Assembly (NCBI RefSeq): GCF_000368565.1
Contig: NZ_KB849539.1
Location: forward strand, 126,381-190,380
Length of the DNA: 64,000 nt
Source: Acinetobacter gerneri DSM 14967 = CIP 107464 = MTCC 9824
GTDB taxonomy: Bacteria; Pseudomonadota; Gammaproteobacteria; Pseudomonadales; Moraxellaceae
Direction of reading: 5' to 3'
A model generated the notes under the pieces. It was not told the origin of the DNA. It searched no databases and saw only the letters and a list, made by a program, of their open reading frames with translations. Position numbers and translations under genes: made by a program. Of this stretch, positions 33,785-46,327 are shown piece by piece; within the stretch, counting starts at the first letter, position 1, and every line of letters begins with the position of its first letter.

Positions 33785-35608
33785 CTAAATCACAGCTTCA
33801 GTATTGTGGATCAACCATTCCAAAACCTCACCAGAGAGAGAGGGTGATAAACGTTCACGCACAGTGGCATGATATTGATTTAACCAAGCTTTTTCAGATT
33901 GATCTAGTATCTCGGGCACAATACATTCGCGGTTGATTGGACACAGTGTTAGTGTCTCAAATTCTAAAAATTCACCATAATTTGAAGATACACTATCAGT
34001 GCCATCATCGAATTGTTTAGTACGATTAACCACTAGATTTTCGATTCGAATGCCATATTTCCCTTCGTGATATAGTCCCGGTTCGTTCGATACGATCATG
34101 CCTTTATGCATTTTTGAATAAGCATGTATCGGTGCATAATACGATAAAACCTGTGGACCTTCATGCACATTGAGCGCAAAACCAACGCCGTGACCTGTGC
34201 CATGCCGATAATCTAAACCGTATTGCCACAGAGGCTGGCGGCAGATCGAGTCTAGTAACTGTGCAGCTATTCCTTCAGGAAAGACCGCTTGAGCCAGCGC
34301 AATATGACATTTTAGTACCAAGGTATAATCACGTTTTTGGTCCTGACTTGGCTGTCCAATTGGAACAACACGGGTAATATCGGTTGTACCGTCACGATAT
34401 TGAGCTCCAGAGTCTATTAATAACAGTCCATTTCCCGTGATTTGTGAATAATGCTCAGGCGTTGCACGATAATGTGGCAATGCACCATTTTCATTAAAGC
34501 CTGCAATGGTTGAAAAACTTAAACCAATGAACCCTTGTTGTTGCTGGCGGAAGCCTGTGATTTTTTCATCAATGGTCAATTCAGAGATACTTTCTTGATT
34601 GGCTAATGCATTTTCTAACCAATGAAAGAAATGACATAGCGCAACACCATCTTTTTGCATGGCGTGGCGAATATGTGCGATTTCACTGTCTTGTTTACGT
34701 GATTTGAGTAATGTACTTGGATTGATGTCATGCATGATCTGACTTTGTTTAGAAATCGATTGTTCATGAAAAATAGACACTTTACTCGGATCCAGTAACA
34801 GACTTTGTTCAGAAATCTGCATTAAATACAAAGCTGTATCTTGATAGTCTTTGATCTGTATCCCATCATCATGGAATTGTTTACGAACTTCGGTATCTAG
34901 TTTTTGTTGATCTATAAACAGTACAACTTGCTCTTGATTGATAAAGAGATGAGCTAAAAATACAGGATTATAATCTACATCTTGTCCACGGCTATTTAAG
35001 ATCCATGCGATATCATCGAGTGCAGATATAAAGTGTGAAGAAACTGACTTTTCATTTAATTTTTCACGGATAATTTCAATTTTTTCTTTACGTGATAAAG
35101 CATTGATTTCATCATCCATGATATAGATAGTTTTGGATGGCAGAGCAGGCTGATCTTGCCAGATTTGACTGATCAGATCGAGTTGGGTATTGATTTGAAA
35201 ATCTTTTCGTTTCGCAAGTTGTTCAAGCGCTTGAAACTGAGCGACTGAAATCGTCTGTCCATTTACACAAACGCTTTGTTTTGCAGCAATGTTATTTTCA
35301 AGCCATGCTAAATGATTTGAACTCGGGTCTTGGGTCAGCTTTTGTAAAGTGATGCCCGTATTTTTGAGTTGTTGCTCTGCTTGCACCCAATAGCGTCCAT
35401 CGACCCATAGCCCTGCAAAATCCTGAGTAATCACCAGTGTGCCTACAGAACCTGTAAATCCAGACAACCACTGCCTCATTTTCCAATATTCTGGGAGATA
35501 TTCTGACATGTGCGGATCAGCACTCAATACAATATACGCGGTCATATTTTGAGTGTGCATCAATGCACGAAGTTGTTGTAACTTTTCAGGTACGCTTAAA
35601 AAACTCAT
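33785..35608 (-). CDS. pepP: Xaa-Pro aminopeptidase (M24B, aminopeptidase P type)
   Basis: A 607-residue member of the long M24B aminopeptidase P family. Residues ~1-300 are the two creatinase-like N-terminal domains; the catalytic domain follows, with metal ligands visible in LLIDSGAQYRDGTTDITR (two Asp), GTGHGVGFALNVHEGP (His), VSNEPGLYHEGKYGIRIEN (Glu) and a downstream Glu (YGEFLEFETLT). It releases the N-terminal residue from peptides with Pro in second position. It overlaps the upstream peptide transporter by four bases (ATGA), so import and hydrolysis of peptides are coexpressed. The symbol is by family similarity; orthology to E. coli PepP is not tested. Confidence 0.8.
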   Translation of the reverse strand: MSFLSVPEKLQQLRALMHTQNMTAYIVLSADPHMSEYLPEYWKMRQWLSGFTGSVGTLVITQDFAGLWVDGRYWVQAEQQLKNTGITLQKLTQDPSSNHLAWLENNIAAKQSVCVNGQTISVAQFQALEQLAKRKDFQINTQLDLISQIWQDQPALPSKTIYIMDDEINALSRKEKIEIIREKLNEKSVSSHFISALDDIAWILNSRGQDVDYNPVFLAHLFINQEQVVLFIDQQKLDTEVRKQFHDDGIQIKDYQDTALYLMQISEQSLLLDPSKVSIFHEQSISKQSQIMHDINPSTLLKSRKQDSEIAHIRHAMQKDGVALCHFFHWLENALANQESISELTIDEKITGFRQQQQGFIGLSFSTIAGFNENGALPHYRATPEHYSQITGNGLLLIDSGAQYRDGTTDITRVVPIGQPSQDQKRDYTLVLKCHIALAQAVFPEGIAAQLLDSICRQPLWQYGLDYRHGTGHGVGFALNVHEGPQVLSYYAPIHAYSKMHKGMIVSNEPGLYHEGKYGIRIENLVVNRTKQFDDGTDSVSSNYGEFLEFETLTLCPINRECIVPEILDQSEKAWLNQYHATVRERLSPSLSGEVLEWLIHNTEAVI

Positions 35609-37158
35609 AATGTTTCCATATTCGATTGAGGTGAGACAGACTCGGTTTTATTCATCAGTCTTTTGATTGGGGCTTTTAATAGCCATAAAACGATAGCACC
35701 AATCGCGAGCGCAATCACGCAGCGCATGAATAATGTCGGCAAATTGTCAATTTCATTGGCTGAAACATGTCCACCAATCAGACCTGCCATAAGGTTGCCT
35801 AGTGCAGAAGCCGTAAACCACAACCCCATGATCTGTCCGCGAATCACAGTCGGTGCAAGTTTGGTCATGGTGGATAAACCGACCGGACTTAAACAAAGCT
35901 CGCCTAATGTTAATAACAATAAACTTGTCACGATCCACAGTGGAGAAACCAGATCACCATTGCCTTTTGCCACCAAAGTGCTGGCAAATGCCATAACTAA
36001 AAATCCTGAAGCTGCCAGAACGAGCGCAATGATAAATTTGGAAATATAGCTTGGATCTTTATTTTTTTTGCCCAATTTGACCCAAAGCCATGCTGCAATT
36101 GGCGCGAAAATGATAATAAAGAGGGCATTGATCGACTGGAACCACACGGTCGGGATTTCAAAACCAAAGAAATGACGTTGCGTAAAATCATTGGCAAATA
36201 AGTTAAATGAAGTCGGCTTTTGTTCAAAGGCAGACCAAAATAGAGCTGCTGCAACAAGCAAGATAAAACAAATGATGATTTGGAACTTTTCCTGCTGATT
36301 TAAATGCATAAACAATAATAAATAAGCAAAATAAACCACGATGCAGATACAAATACTCATGGTTAAATATGTCACAACAGCCACAGGATGGATCGTAATG
36401 ACACCAAAAGCAGTCAGAGCAACGAGTGCAGCAACGAGAGCAAGAAATCCAAATACGATTTTAGGTGCTTTTGTATTGATGACGACAGGTTTATTCCAAG
36501 TATTTTCTTGACCACGCAATGTATTGAACTGTCTAAGTGATGGAATCGCAGAGAAACGGAAAATGAGAAGTGCGATAAGCATACCGATTCCGCCGATACC
36601 AAAACCGAGATGCCAGCCATTATCTTTGATCAGCAGGCCTGTAATCAGTGGGGCAATAAATGATCCGATATTGATCCCCATATAAAAAATCGAAAAGCCT
36701 GCATCACGCCGCACATCTTTTTCTTTATAGAGCGTACCGACGATCACCGAAATACAGGTTTTAAACAGACCTGAACCAATAACGATCAGCACTAAGCCAA
36801 AATAAAAGAAAAAATGATCAATAATGTTGGTCAGCGCAATTGATAAATGCCCTAATGCAATAATCATCGAACCGTACCAAACAGATTTGGCTTGACCTAG
36901 CCAGTTATCTGCGACCCAGCCACCGAGCACGGTCATCAGGTACATAGAACCTGCAAATAAACCAACAATGGCTGCTGCCGTAGGACGGTCTAGGCCTAAG
37001 CCGCCATTTGCAACCATAGCGGACATATATAAAATGAGGAGAGGGCGAATGCCATAATAAGAAAAACGTTCCCAAAGCTCTGTGAAAAATAAACTTTTTA
37101 ATGGTTTGGGATGACCTAAAAAAGCCTGATTCTGTGTTTCTAAATCATGTTGTTGCAT
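35605..37158 (-). CDS. Proton-dependent oligopeptide transporter (POT family)
   Basis: A 517-residue membrane protein with the POT signature ELWERFSYYGIRPLLILYM (ExxERFxYYG) in TM1, further membrane segments (about 14), and conserved GGWVADNWLG and GSGLFKTCISVIVG. It imports di- and tripeptides with protons across the inner membrane. I chose the ATG at 37158 with AAGGA upstream over TTG at 37164. It lies at the head of a two-gene operon with the aminopeptidase, overlapping by four bases. The 690 bases before it are shared with the divergent glnA. Confidence 0.8.
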   Translation of the reverse strand: MQQHDLETQNQAFLGHPKPLKSLFFTELWERFSYYGIRPLLILYMSAMVANGGLGLDRPTAAAIVGLFAGSMYLMTVLGGWVADNWLGQAKSVWYGSMIIALGHLSIALTNIIDHFFFYFGLVLIVIGSGLFKTCISVIVGTLYKEKDVRRDAGFSIFYMGINIGSFIAPLITGLLIKDNGWHLGFGIGGIGMLIALLIFRFSAIPSLRQFNTLRGQENTWNKPVVINTKAPKIVFGFLALVAALVALTAFGVITIHPVAVVTYLTMSICICIVVYFAYLLLFMHLNQQEKFQIIICFILLVAAALFWSAFEQKPTSFNLFANDFTQRHFFGFEIPTVWFQSINALFIIIFAPIAAWLWVKLGKKNKDPSYISKFIIALVLAASGFLVMAFASTLVAKGNGDLVSPLWIVTSLLLLTLGELCLSPVGLSTMTKLAPTVIRGQIMGLWFTASALGNLMAGLIGGHVSANEIDNLPTLFMRCVIALAIGAIVLWLLKAPIKRLMNKTESVSPQSNMETL

Positions 37159-37613
37159 CTTCAAATCCTTGAAAATGAAAGTTGAAAAAAATAAAACAAA
37201 CTTTTAGTTTTGCTTAATATAAAAAAAAATTATGGATAAGAGTGTATATAATTTATGTAAAAATGAAAATTGATTTAAAAAATGATCAATAGATGCATTA
37301 TTTAATCTATTGATATCTCTTAATAATGAAAAGTCTAATATACTACCGGGTATTGAATCTTCATTTGAATTTTAGTTTTCAGCAGTTGAAATTTATCGTT
37401 ATATTTTTCAGCAGGATGCTTTACATCTAAAATTTAGACGATTTTCATGAAGATGTGATTTTTTTAAGCTATAAAAAAAGACATGTTGTGCTGAAACATA
37501 GTGCAAACACAAAATTGCCAAACTTAGCAATTTTGTGAAATTGATCAGCTAAAATTATTTAAAATGCCAATTATGCTCTATTAATAGGCGTAAAAGGCGT
37601 TTTTATAAAAATA

Positions 37614-37682
37614 TGCACCATTTTAGAGCAGTCTAAATATGTTTTTGTTTAAAAGCTTAAGACGATGTCTGAATATGGTGCA
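37614..37682 (+). promoter_or_regulatory. NtrC-like enhancer sites upstream of glnA
   Basis: TGCACCA-TTT-TAGAGCA at 37614-37630 matches 12 of 14 defined positions of TGCACCA-N3-TGGTGCA; TGTCTGA-ATA-TGGTGCA at 37666-37682 has a perfect right half. They lie about 180 and 130 bases upstream of the inferred start of transcription, the normal range for NtrC. Confidence 0.6.
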
Positions 37683-37777
37683 TTTAAAGTTGCACACAGT
37701 ATAATAGGTGCAAACAACAGCCAGTATTGATTTATTTGTTATATAGAATTCAATATTTTAGCTTTTGTTTGAAAAGT

Positions 37778-37793
37778 TGGTACGGGATTTGCT
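37778..37793 (+). promoter_or_regulatory. Sigma-54 promoter of glnA
   Basis: TGGTACG-GGAT-TTGCT is a near-consensus -24/-12 element (TGGCACG-N4-TTGCW). GG at 37779-37780 and GC at 37791-37792 are the invariant pairs. The implied start is near 37803, about 50 bases before the ATG. Confidence 0.8.
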
Positions 37794-37853
37794 TAGTAAC
37801 GACCAACTACTAACACGCACGTAGCAAGTGCAACAAAAATTCATTGGAGCAAA

Positions 37854-39269
37854 ATGAGCATGGCGAACAAGGTCCTTCAACTCATACAAGAAAGTGGCGC
37901 AAAATGGGTCGATTTTCGCTTTACTGATACTAAGGGTAAAGAGCAACACGTTACTTACCCATCTGACTCTATCGATGAAGATACATTCGAAGATGGTAAA
38001 ATGTTCGATGGTTCTTCTATCGCAGGTTGGAAAGGCATCGAAGCTTCTGACATGATCTTACGTCCAGATGCTGAAACAGGTTTTATCGACCCGTTCTTTG
38101 CAGAGCCAACTGTTGTCGTGACTTGTGACGTTATTGAGCCATCGACTGGTCAAGGTTATGAACGTGACCCACGTTCAATCGCACGCCGTGCTGAAGAGTA
38201 TTTAAAATCTACAGGTATCGGTGATACAGCGTTCTTTGGTCCAGAACCAGAATTCTTTGTTTTTGATGAAGTGAAATGGGACATCGACATGTCTGGCGCT
38301 CGTCATACATTGATCGCTGAAGAAGCTGCTTGGTCTACAGGTAAAGACTATGAAGCAGGTAACTCTGGTCACCGTCCACGCGTTAAAGGCGGTTACTTCC
38401 CAGTTCCACCTGTAGATTCTTCACAAGATATGCGTGCAGAAATGTGTGCAAAAATCGAAGACATCATGGGTCCTGGTCGTGTAGAAGTACATCACCATGA
38501 AGTTGCTTCTTGCCAATTAGAAATTGGTGTGAGCTTCAACACTATGGTTCGTAAAGCTGACGAAGTTCAACAATTCAAATATGCAGTTTGGAACGTTGCA
38601 CATCAATACGCGAAAACAGCAACCTTTATGCCTAAACCAATGGTAGGTGATAACGGTTCTGGTATGCACGTTCATATGTCTATCTCTAAAGATGGCAAGA
38701 ACTTGTTTGCTGGTGATGAATATGCAGGTTTGTCAGAAATGGCACTTTATTTCATCGGCGGTGTAATCAAACACGCACGTGCATTGAATGCGATTACTAA
38801 CCCTTCTACAAACTCGTACAAGCGTTTAGTTCCACATTTCGAAGCACCAATTATGCTTGCTTACTCAGCGCGTAACCGTTCTGCTTCTATTCGTATTCCA
38901 TACGTTTCAAGCCCTAAAGGCAAACGTATCGAAGCACGTTTCCCAGATCCAATGATGAACCCATACTTAGGTTTTGCTGCATTGTTGATGGCTGGTCTTG
39001 ACGGTATCCAAAACAAGATCCACCCAGGTGAAGCTGCTGACAAAAACCTTTATGACTTACCTCCTGAAGAAGAAGCTAAAATCCCTACAGTTGCGCATAA
39101 CCTAGAAATGGCGTTAGAAGCACTTGAAGCGGATCATGACTTCTTGTTGAAAGGTGGCGTGTTCACTAAAGAAATGCTTGAAGCATATATCGAACTTAAA
39201 ACTGAAGAAGTTCGTCGTTTGAACACGACTACTCACCCAGTTGAGTTTGACATGTACTACAGCTTGTAA
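37854..39269 (+). CDS. glnA: Glutamine synthetase type I
   Basis: A 471-residue glutamine synthetase, near the normal 469. Metal and substrate motifs are visible: [52 protein letters not shown], and [26 protein letters not shown] near residue 400 is the adenylylation site, so it is probably regulated by GlnE. It makes glutamine from glutamate, ammonia and ATP in the cytoplasm. Transcription from the sigma-54 promoter with NtrC-like sites fits nitrogen control. Start at 37854 with GGAG upstream; an in-frame ATG at 37860 has better spacing. Confidence 0.95.
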   Translation: MSMANKVLQLIQESGAKWVDFRFTDTKGKEQHVTYPSDSIDEDTFEDGKMFDGSSIAGWKGIEASDMILRPDAETGFIDPFFAEPTVVVTCDVIEPSTGQGYERDPRSIARRAEEYLKSTGIGDTAFFGPEPEFFVFDEVKWDIDMSGARHTLIAEEAAWSTGKDYEAGNSGHRPRVKGGYFPVPPVDSSQDMRAEMCAKIEDIMGPGRVEVHHHEVASCQLEIGVSFNTMVRKADEVQQFKYAVWNVAHQYAKTATFMPKPMVGDNGSGMHVHMSISKDGKNLFAGDEYAGLSEMALYFIGGVIKHARALNAITNPSTNSYKRLVPHFEAPIMLAYSARNRSASIRIPYVSSPKGKRIEARFPDPMMNPYLGFAALLMAGLDGIQNKIHPGEAADKNLYDLPPEEEAKIPTVAHNLEMALEALEADHDFLLKGGVFTKEMLEAYIELKTEEVRRLNTTTHPVEFDMYYSL

Positions 39270-39302
39270 TTTAAAGCTGTATGACGATATAGCCATGCTC
39301 GA

Positions 39303-39330
39303 AAAGCTCGCCTTGTGCGGGCTTTTTTAT
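39303..39330 (+). terminator. glnA terminator
   Basis: Arms AAAGCTCGC and GCGGGCTTT around CTTGT, followed by T residues. Confidence 0.7.
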
Positions 39331-39430
39331 GCAGAAAATTTTTGAATATTATTTTTTGAGTATGATTTTTTGGAATAATTTTAAAATCGTGAAAAATGGA
39401 TTGATCTATTTTTAAATCAATATTTTCAGA

Positions 39431-40318
39431 TCAGTCCGCATGATTTATTTCATTGATCCGAATGAAAATATACGTACACAATCCAGCGACAACCATCAAC
39501 GCAATAAAACTATAAATAATTGATGCAGAATAAAGATAGGTTGCAATGGCTGCAAATATTCCTAATATCAAGAATAAAAGTAAAAATAGAGACTGTGGAA
39601 TAAAAGCAGGACTGTCTTGGATATGTGATGGATGTTCTCTTATTTGTTGCAATTCAGAACTTTGCGGAAAAACTTTGGCCTTGGCTCTCGAATAACCTCT
39701 CAGAAAATACTGCACTTCATGAGGATATTGATGTAAATCATTTAAAAAGCGTTTCCAAAATATTGGATTTTTTTGTAATGAATGACCTGTTCCCAAAGCT
39801 TCTAAGGGAATCATACTATTTTGTAGCCAATTTTCAGCTTGATTGATATCGGGTAAGCCTAATGTGCGTAGCAATACATGGTCTGGATAATATTTTTCGA
39901 CCATGATTTCAAATTCATGATAAATATCAGTGTATTGATCACCTGTAATTTGTAAAAACTCAGCTTTTCGTTGCTTGAGGAGTTGTAAAGCAGATGCAGT
40001 ATCGGTGATTAGATAGGGATATTCACTTTCTGTACCAAAATTTTCCAAACAGCTTTGCCTTTCAGCAGCAACATTTTCATCATCAATGTCAAAATCGTCA
40101 ATAAAACGTGCCCATTGAATTTGATCTTGTTCAAACATCATCAGCCATAAAATGGGCAAAAAACTATTTGCTTCAAGCTCAGGACGAGGGACTTCCGCAA
40201 AAACTTTCCATTGATTGAGATGGCCTAATGGCATGTGGTCAAAAGGGCAACTCGTCAAAAATACTCGATGTGGCATATTTCGAATCTGAGAGGTGCTTTG
40301 AGATTTATTGTAGAGCAT
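39431..40318 (-). CDS. Membrane protein of unknown function, J- or scaffolding-like N-terminus absent
   Basis: A 295-residue protein not recognised as a named family. The first 220 residues are soluble, acidic and mostly helical (PILWLMMFEQDQIQWARFIDDFDIDDENVAAE, EFEIMVEKYYPDHVLLRTLGLPD). Two C-terminal membrane segments follow (FIPQSLFLLLFLILGIFAAI and SIIYSFIALMVVAGLCTYIFI), so the bulk probably faces one side of the inner membrane. Start choice is uncertain: ATG at 40318 is used; a later ATG at 40276 gives MPHRVFL. It is convergent with glnA, and single. No partner is evident. Confidence 0.5.
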   Translation of the reverse strand: MLYNKSQSTSQIRNMPHRVFLTSCPFDHMPLGHLNQWKVFAEVPRPELEANSFLPILWLMMFEQDQIQWARFIDDFDIDDENVAAERQSCLENFGTESEYPYLITDTASALQLLKQRKAEFLQITGDQYTDIYHEFEIMVEKYYPDHVLLRTLGLPDINQAENWLQNSMIPLEALGTGHSLQKNPIFWKRFLNDLHQYPHEVQYFLRGYSRAKAKVFPQSSELQQIREHPSHIQDSPAFIPQSLFLLLFLILGIFAAIATYLYSASIIYSFIALMVVAGLCTYIFIRINEINHAD

Positions 40319-40417
40319 TAAAACAATCAAAAATTAATATTTTGTAAAAATTGACTATGCATACCATGAAAATAATTCAAATAGTCATCGTAAACTTTGC
40401 AAAAGAAGCTAAAGTAA

Positions 40418-42490
<2,073 letters not shown>

Positions 42491-42577
42491 GGATTTGATG
42501 AAACATTATGCATTTGAATGCTTTGAGCGTAACTTTTACTTGTCTAATCAGGAAAAGCTTAGTATTCTTCTGCACAT

Positions 42578-42667
42578 GGAAGCGTGGCAGAGCGGTTTAA
42601 TGCACCGGTCTTGAAAACCGACGAGGGTTCACGCCCTCCGTGAGTTCGAATCTCACCGCTTCCGCCA
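42578..42667 (+). tRNA. tRNA-Ser(UGA)
   Basis: GGAAGCG acceptor paired with CGCTTCC, anticodon stem-loop CGGTCTTGAAAACCG with anticodon TGA, a long variable arm, T-arm GTTCGAATC and an encoded CCA. Length 90 with CCA, as for serine tRNAs. The gene 3' end faces a mobile element, and tRNA-Ser genes are common integration targets. Confidence 0.95.
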
Positions 42668-42678
42668 AATTTTGAATT

Positions 42679-42708
42679 AAGCCCTTGTATTTACAAGGGC
42701 TTTTTTAT
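42679..42708 (+). terminator. tRNA-Ser terminator
   Basis: Arms AAGCCCTTGTA and TACAAGGGCTT with a two-base loop, followed by TTTTTTA. Confidence 0.85.
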
Positions 42709-42877
42709 TACATATGCTTTTGTCCCACATTGTAACCCACATAAAATTTTGGATTGGATTAATCAAAATAAGAATAATTCAGATGGCGTTAGATAATTGG
42801 TAAATTGAGTTTAAGTTGTCTATTACAGTACAAACCTAAACATAAAGGTTCTGCATACCTACTTTTAGTATCTGTTC

Positions 42878-43687
42878 TCATTGTTTCGAGTTGTGATGAT
42901 CTTCTTTTTTGAGGTCATCTTGTTCTGCATTCGTTTCATTTGTTGGTTTACGGTTCGGATTACGAGCGGTAAGTGGTATTGAAACTTTTTTTACTGCCAC
43001 TTTTGCTACTTGGGCTGTAGATTTTATTTGTCTTTTTAGATTTAGTAATTGTTCTCTTTCATCTTGGTTTGGTAAACGTGTGCCAATGAGTGCATCAGGA
43101 TTTTGCTCAACCATTTCTTTTGTTTGTTTGATCCATCCAGTATCCACACTTTCTGATTTGGGTGAGGTCATTGCATTATAGATAGATTCTGTATAGTTAG
43201 AGTGGCTTTCAACCTCATTTACAGAGCTCGTTACTTTATTGATGTTTTGACATGACTCTAATCGGGCTTGATTATCCCTTTTATATTCCATTTGATTTTG
43301 AGACTCTATATTTTCATTACCATTACATTTTAGCTTTGCTTGTGCATTACCTTCGACTATTGGCGGTTGTATGGCAGGTTTTGAGGGTAAATTCTGTTGA
43401 TATCTTGCAAACTCAGTAAGGTACATTTTTTCACGTTCATGAGCTAAGTTTAGCTGCGTTTGTAGCAAGATATTTTGTGAAATAAGTAAGTTTAAAATCT
43501 GTTTATAGTTTATTTCTTTATCTTTGTTTGATTTTTTATCGAGTAACTCGATAATGGCTGGCATAGCTTCATTTAAATCTATTTTACCATTGATTATATT
43601 GATTTTATTTTGACTTGCTAAATAATAAATTTGTGTTCTGGATAGTCCCGTTTGTTTGCTTAGCTGAAGTACAGTTAATTGTTTCAT
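42878..43687 (-). CDS. HTH protein with coiled coil, mobile-element regulator
   Basis: A 269-residue protein. Residues 1-55 form a winged-helix/MerR-like DNA-binding segment (LTVLQLSKQTGLSRTQIYYLASQNKINI), then a coiled coil (~60-95), and a long polar, Gln/Asn-rich disordered region with Lys/Asp-rich tail (NEQDDLKKEDHH-type). It resembles small DNA-binding regulators of genomic islands. It is divergent from the 773-residue protein, with 194 bases between. It may regulate that gene or recognise the element ends. No family name can be assigned. Confidence 0.5.
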   Translation of the reverse strand: MKQLTVLQLSKQTGLSRTQIYYLASQNKINIINGKIDLNEAMPAIIELLDKKSNKDKEINYKQILNLLISQNILLQTQLNLAHEREKMYLTEFARYQQNLPSKPAIQPPIVEGNAQAKLKCNGNENIESQNQMEYKRDNQARLESCQNINKVTSSVNEVESHSNYTESIYNAMTSPKSESVDTGWIKQTKEMVEQNPDALIGTRLPNQDEREQLLNLKRQIKSTAQVAKVAVKKVSIPLTARNPNRKPTNETNAEQDDLKKEDHHNSKQ

Positions 43688-43881
43688 GTTTAAATCTGTT
43701 TAAAATGAGTGTATATGGTGTGTGATTATACTGATAAAGCGATTCAACTTTTAATTAAAAGTATTGAAAATGCGGTTTACGAGATGAGTTTTTTGAATTA
43801 TAGATTGTGAAAAAATATGCTATTTTTTAATTTGTATTGATAAATGGTAGATAGAATGGGCCTTTGGGGGAAAGTTTTTAG

Positions 43882-46203
43882 ATGAAACTATCGAATATTG
43901 AGTACACGCAGCGTATCCAAGAGATAAGAATTCTTTTGAATTTTTATCTGATGCAGATTGAGCCCATTAACATGCAGCAGATGGTGCTGCGTGATGAATA
44001 TTATTCTGTAATGGCTTATCTGAAAAATGTTGTACAGTTTGAAAAACTCATTTTAAGTTTTGTGTATAACGGGAAATTAGAACGAAATGAAGAGCAAGAT
44101 CTGTTTGACCTTTTACACGAAATATATAAACAAGGAATAGAGCGTTTTGAGCTAGAAGAAATGTCTGTTTTGGATGCAAAGCTGACAGAGTCGCAGGTGC
44201 AGGCGAAAAATGTTGTGCTATTTGGTCAACGTCATGGCATAGCTAAAGTAATACTTGACTCCAATTATGCGAAAGCGCTTTTTCAACTCTATTGGGTATC
44301 GCACGAAAAAATTAGATTTAAGTCTGATAAAGAAAGATTTACTGAATTCTATCAAAAAAGAAAAATAAATCTTTTGCAGAATAGTTTTTCTGTTTTTGAA
44401 AATTTTAAGTCGGATTTTTGGGCGTTACGAGATAAACGGACCACTAATTTACAATCTAAATTTGAACAAATGTTCGCCTCAAAAAATAGTGTAAAAGTAC
44501 TTTGTGTTAATTTATTTGCACCTAAACTTTATGGTGAAATTCAAATTGAATTTTTAAATTCGGCTTTGAGAAAACTTTGTTGTGAGATGGAAAAGCTGGG
44601 GCACTACCGAGGTCTTTTTTATAAACTTGAATATGGTATTGATGGACAATTTTTTTACTTTTGTGTGGTGGTTTTTGAAAACTTAAAAAGCTTAGCGATT
44701 TTTGAATTATATAAAAATATTGCTACTGTTTGGCAAGCGATACAGACTGGTGGTCATCCTTTAGACAATCAAGCTTTGCTTCCTTCGGCAGAGTTTCTCA
44801 ACACTAAGCTTTATCGCACAGAGGCTTTACAAGCTGGGGTTATTTCTAGAAACGGGCTAAGTTATGCACAATTTATAAGAACAACACTTGCTTATATTGC
44901 CAATGGACCAAGTCTCTTACAAATACTTTTAGGGACGGCCATTTGGGGTGAAGAGAAGCCGTATCACTGTATCGATAAGCCTAGAGAAATATCTAAAAAA
45001 GCCATTACTCCAAGAAAACCAAAAAAATTGGAACATCATCAGGAAAACGAATCTCTCCTACAAGCATTAAAATTAAAAAACGTGTTTAAGCCTTTGCAAA
45101 AGGATATTAAGGATATTGGGTTGTGTTACGAACACATTCCCTCTATTGATCAGTCATACGGACGGGATTTTCTGATTTTAAAATCTGCAATGATCCGGAT
45201 GGAAGTTGCAGTAGTTTTAGCACCTGTCTGGAAAAGAGATCCAGTTACGATTGAAGGAAATGAGATTAAACAAAATGATTGGGGCGGTTTAATACAGGAT
45301 GAGCTACAAGAACAAAAGAATATTCAAATATTACTTCAGTATGCTGATTTTATTGGGCCACGAGTTCTATGCTTTATCGCTGCATTTTTTATGGTCCCAA
45401 AACAATATTCTCCAGCCTATTCTTTTAGCGTATATAAAACCGCATTGCATCAGAAGATTCGGGAACTTATGGCGTTACCCCTTAAAATGTTCAAAGAGCA
45501 GATAAAAGGGTTGGTTGAAAAACGTTTGATGCCTTCAGGTGCTTTTACCAAATTAGAGACCCTGCTGACTAGCAGGCGGTTTCACACTGAATCATTAGAA
45601 GAGTGGTTAAAGGTGCAGGAGAGAGTCAAAAAAAGATCATTTCTAGCGATTGATAGCTATGTCAACAAATTAGAAAATAAACAAAATATTTACCGAGATG
45701 TAGAATTTACATTTACTGTGCAAAATTCCCAATCTTTAAAATCAATCGATACCCTTTTGAAAAGTGCTATTGATCATTTTAATAAAACACATAAGGAGCT
45801 CATGGGGTACGTTGGATATTGGAATTTTCAGCAGGTCAATGAGCAAAAGATTAAATATATTGCGACTCTGACATTTTATCTGGATGAACGATATATAGAA
45901 TCAACAGGACCAGAAAGCTGGTTTGAAAAGCTCAAGCATCAGACGGATTTACGTCTGGATAAAAAGGCCAAAGATTTGAATATTGATGAAATCAAGGTGA
46001 AAAAAATTGACGACATCATGGAGTACATGAGGTCATTTCAGTCAAAATTTATTGAAAAAAAACGTTCGCGACGTTATACATCAAGTCTCTTATTTGCCTT
46101 AATCCATCGTGATTTATACTGGAAGAATACTGCCATCATCCAGAAACAAATTTTAATTCGCGGTCGAACTGGCTACAAAAAAAGAAACAGGAAAAAAGAT
46201 TGA
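43882..46203 (+). CDS. Large unknown protein of the tRNA-Ser element with degenerate HUH-like copies
   Basis: A 773-residue protein not recognised as a family. Region ~205-292 (SALRKLCCEMEKLGHYRGLFYKLEYGIDGQFFYFCVVVFENL, then AIFELYKNIATVWQAIQTGG) follows the same helix-strand-strand-helix pattern as the HUH core of the protein at 46565, with HxH replaced by FYF. A second similar block lies at ~606-690 (NKTHKELMGYVGYWNFQQ, KYIATLTFYLDERYIE). The rest is helical with a basic C-terminus (RTGYKKRNRKKD). Start ATG 43882 lies after a GGGGGAAAG stretch. It may bind element DNA or antagonise or assist replication; both are inference. Confidence 0.45.
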   Translation: MKLSNIEYTQRIQEIRILLNFYLMQIEPINMQQMVLRDEYYSVMAYLKNVVQFEKLILSFVYNGKLERNEEQDLFDLLHEIYKQGIERFELEEMSVLDAKLTESQVQAKNVVLFGQRHGIAKVILDSNYAKALFQLYWVSHEKIRFKSDKERFTEFYQKRKINLLQNSFSVFENFKSDFWALRDKRTTNLQSKFEQMFASKNSVKVLCVNLFAPKLYGEIQIEFLNSALRKLCCEMEKLGHYRGLFYKLEYGIDGQFFYFCVVVFENLKSLAIFELYKNIATVWQAIQTGGHPLDNQALLPSAEFLNTKLYRTEALQAGVISRNGLSYAQFIRTTLAYIANGPSLLQILLGTAIWGEEKPYHCIDKPREISKKAITPRKPKKLEHHQENESLLQALKLKNVFKPLQKDIKDIGLCYEHIPSIDQSYGRDFLILKSAMIRMEVAVVLAPVWKRDPVTIEGNEIKQNDWGGLIQDELQEQKNIQILLQYADFIGPRVLCFIAAFFMVPKQYSPAYSFSVYKTALHQKIRELMALPLKMFKEQIKGLVEKRLMPSGAFTKLETLLTSRRFHTESLEEWLKVQERVKKRSFLAIDSYVNKLENKQNIYRDVEFTFTVQNSQSLKSIDTLLKSAIDHFNKTHKELMGYVGYWNFQQVNEQKIKYIATLTFYLDERYIESTGPESWFEKLKHQTDLRLDKKAKDLNIDEIKVKKIDDIMEYMRSFQSKFIEKKRSRRYTSSLLFALIHRDLYWKNTAIIQKQILIRGRTGYKKRNRKKD

Positions 46204-46327
46204 AAAACGGGCTTAACTTCCGCTTTAGGTAGAGCGACAAAAATGAAAGCTATTTCGAAGTTTTGTGCTAAAGACTACTCCAGTATACAAGCGTATTTTT
46301 TTGCTTAGGTACTGGGTAAATGATGTT

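Larger units (their letters stand above)
37165..37853. other. Divergent intergenic region upstream of the POT transporter and glnA
   Basis: About 690 bases without a gene. The left part is AT-rich and holds the transporter promoter; the right part has the glnA regulatory sites given separately. TGCAC/GTGCA-type words are repeated between 37490 and 37715 (e.g. GTGCAAACA at 37502 and 37708). Confidence 0.5.

Noticed and set aside
37490..37715. Additional TGCAC/GTGCA words near glnA as full NtrC sites
   Set aside because: The spacing between half-sites (10-11 bases) does not fit the standard site; only the two closer matches were kept.
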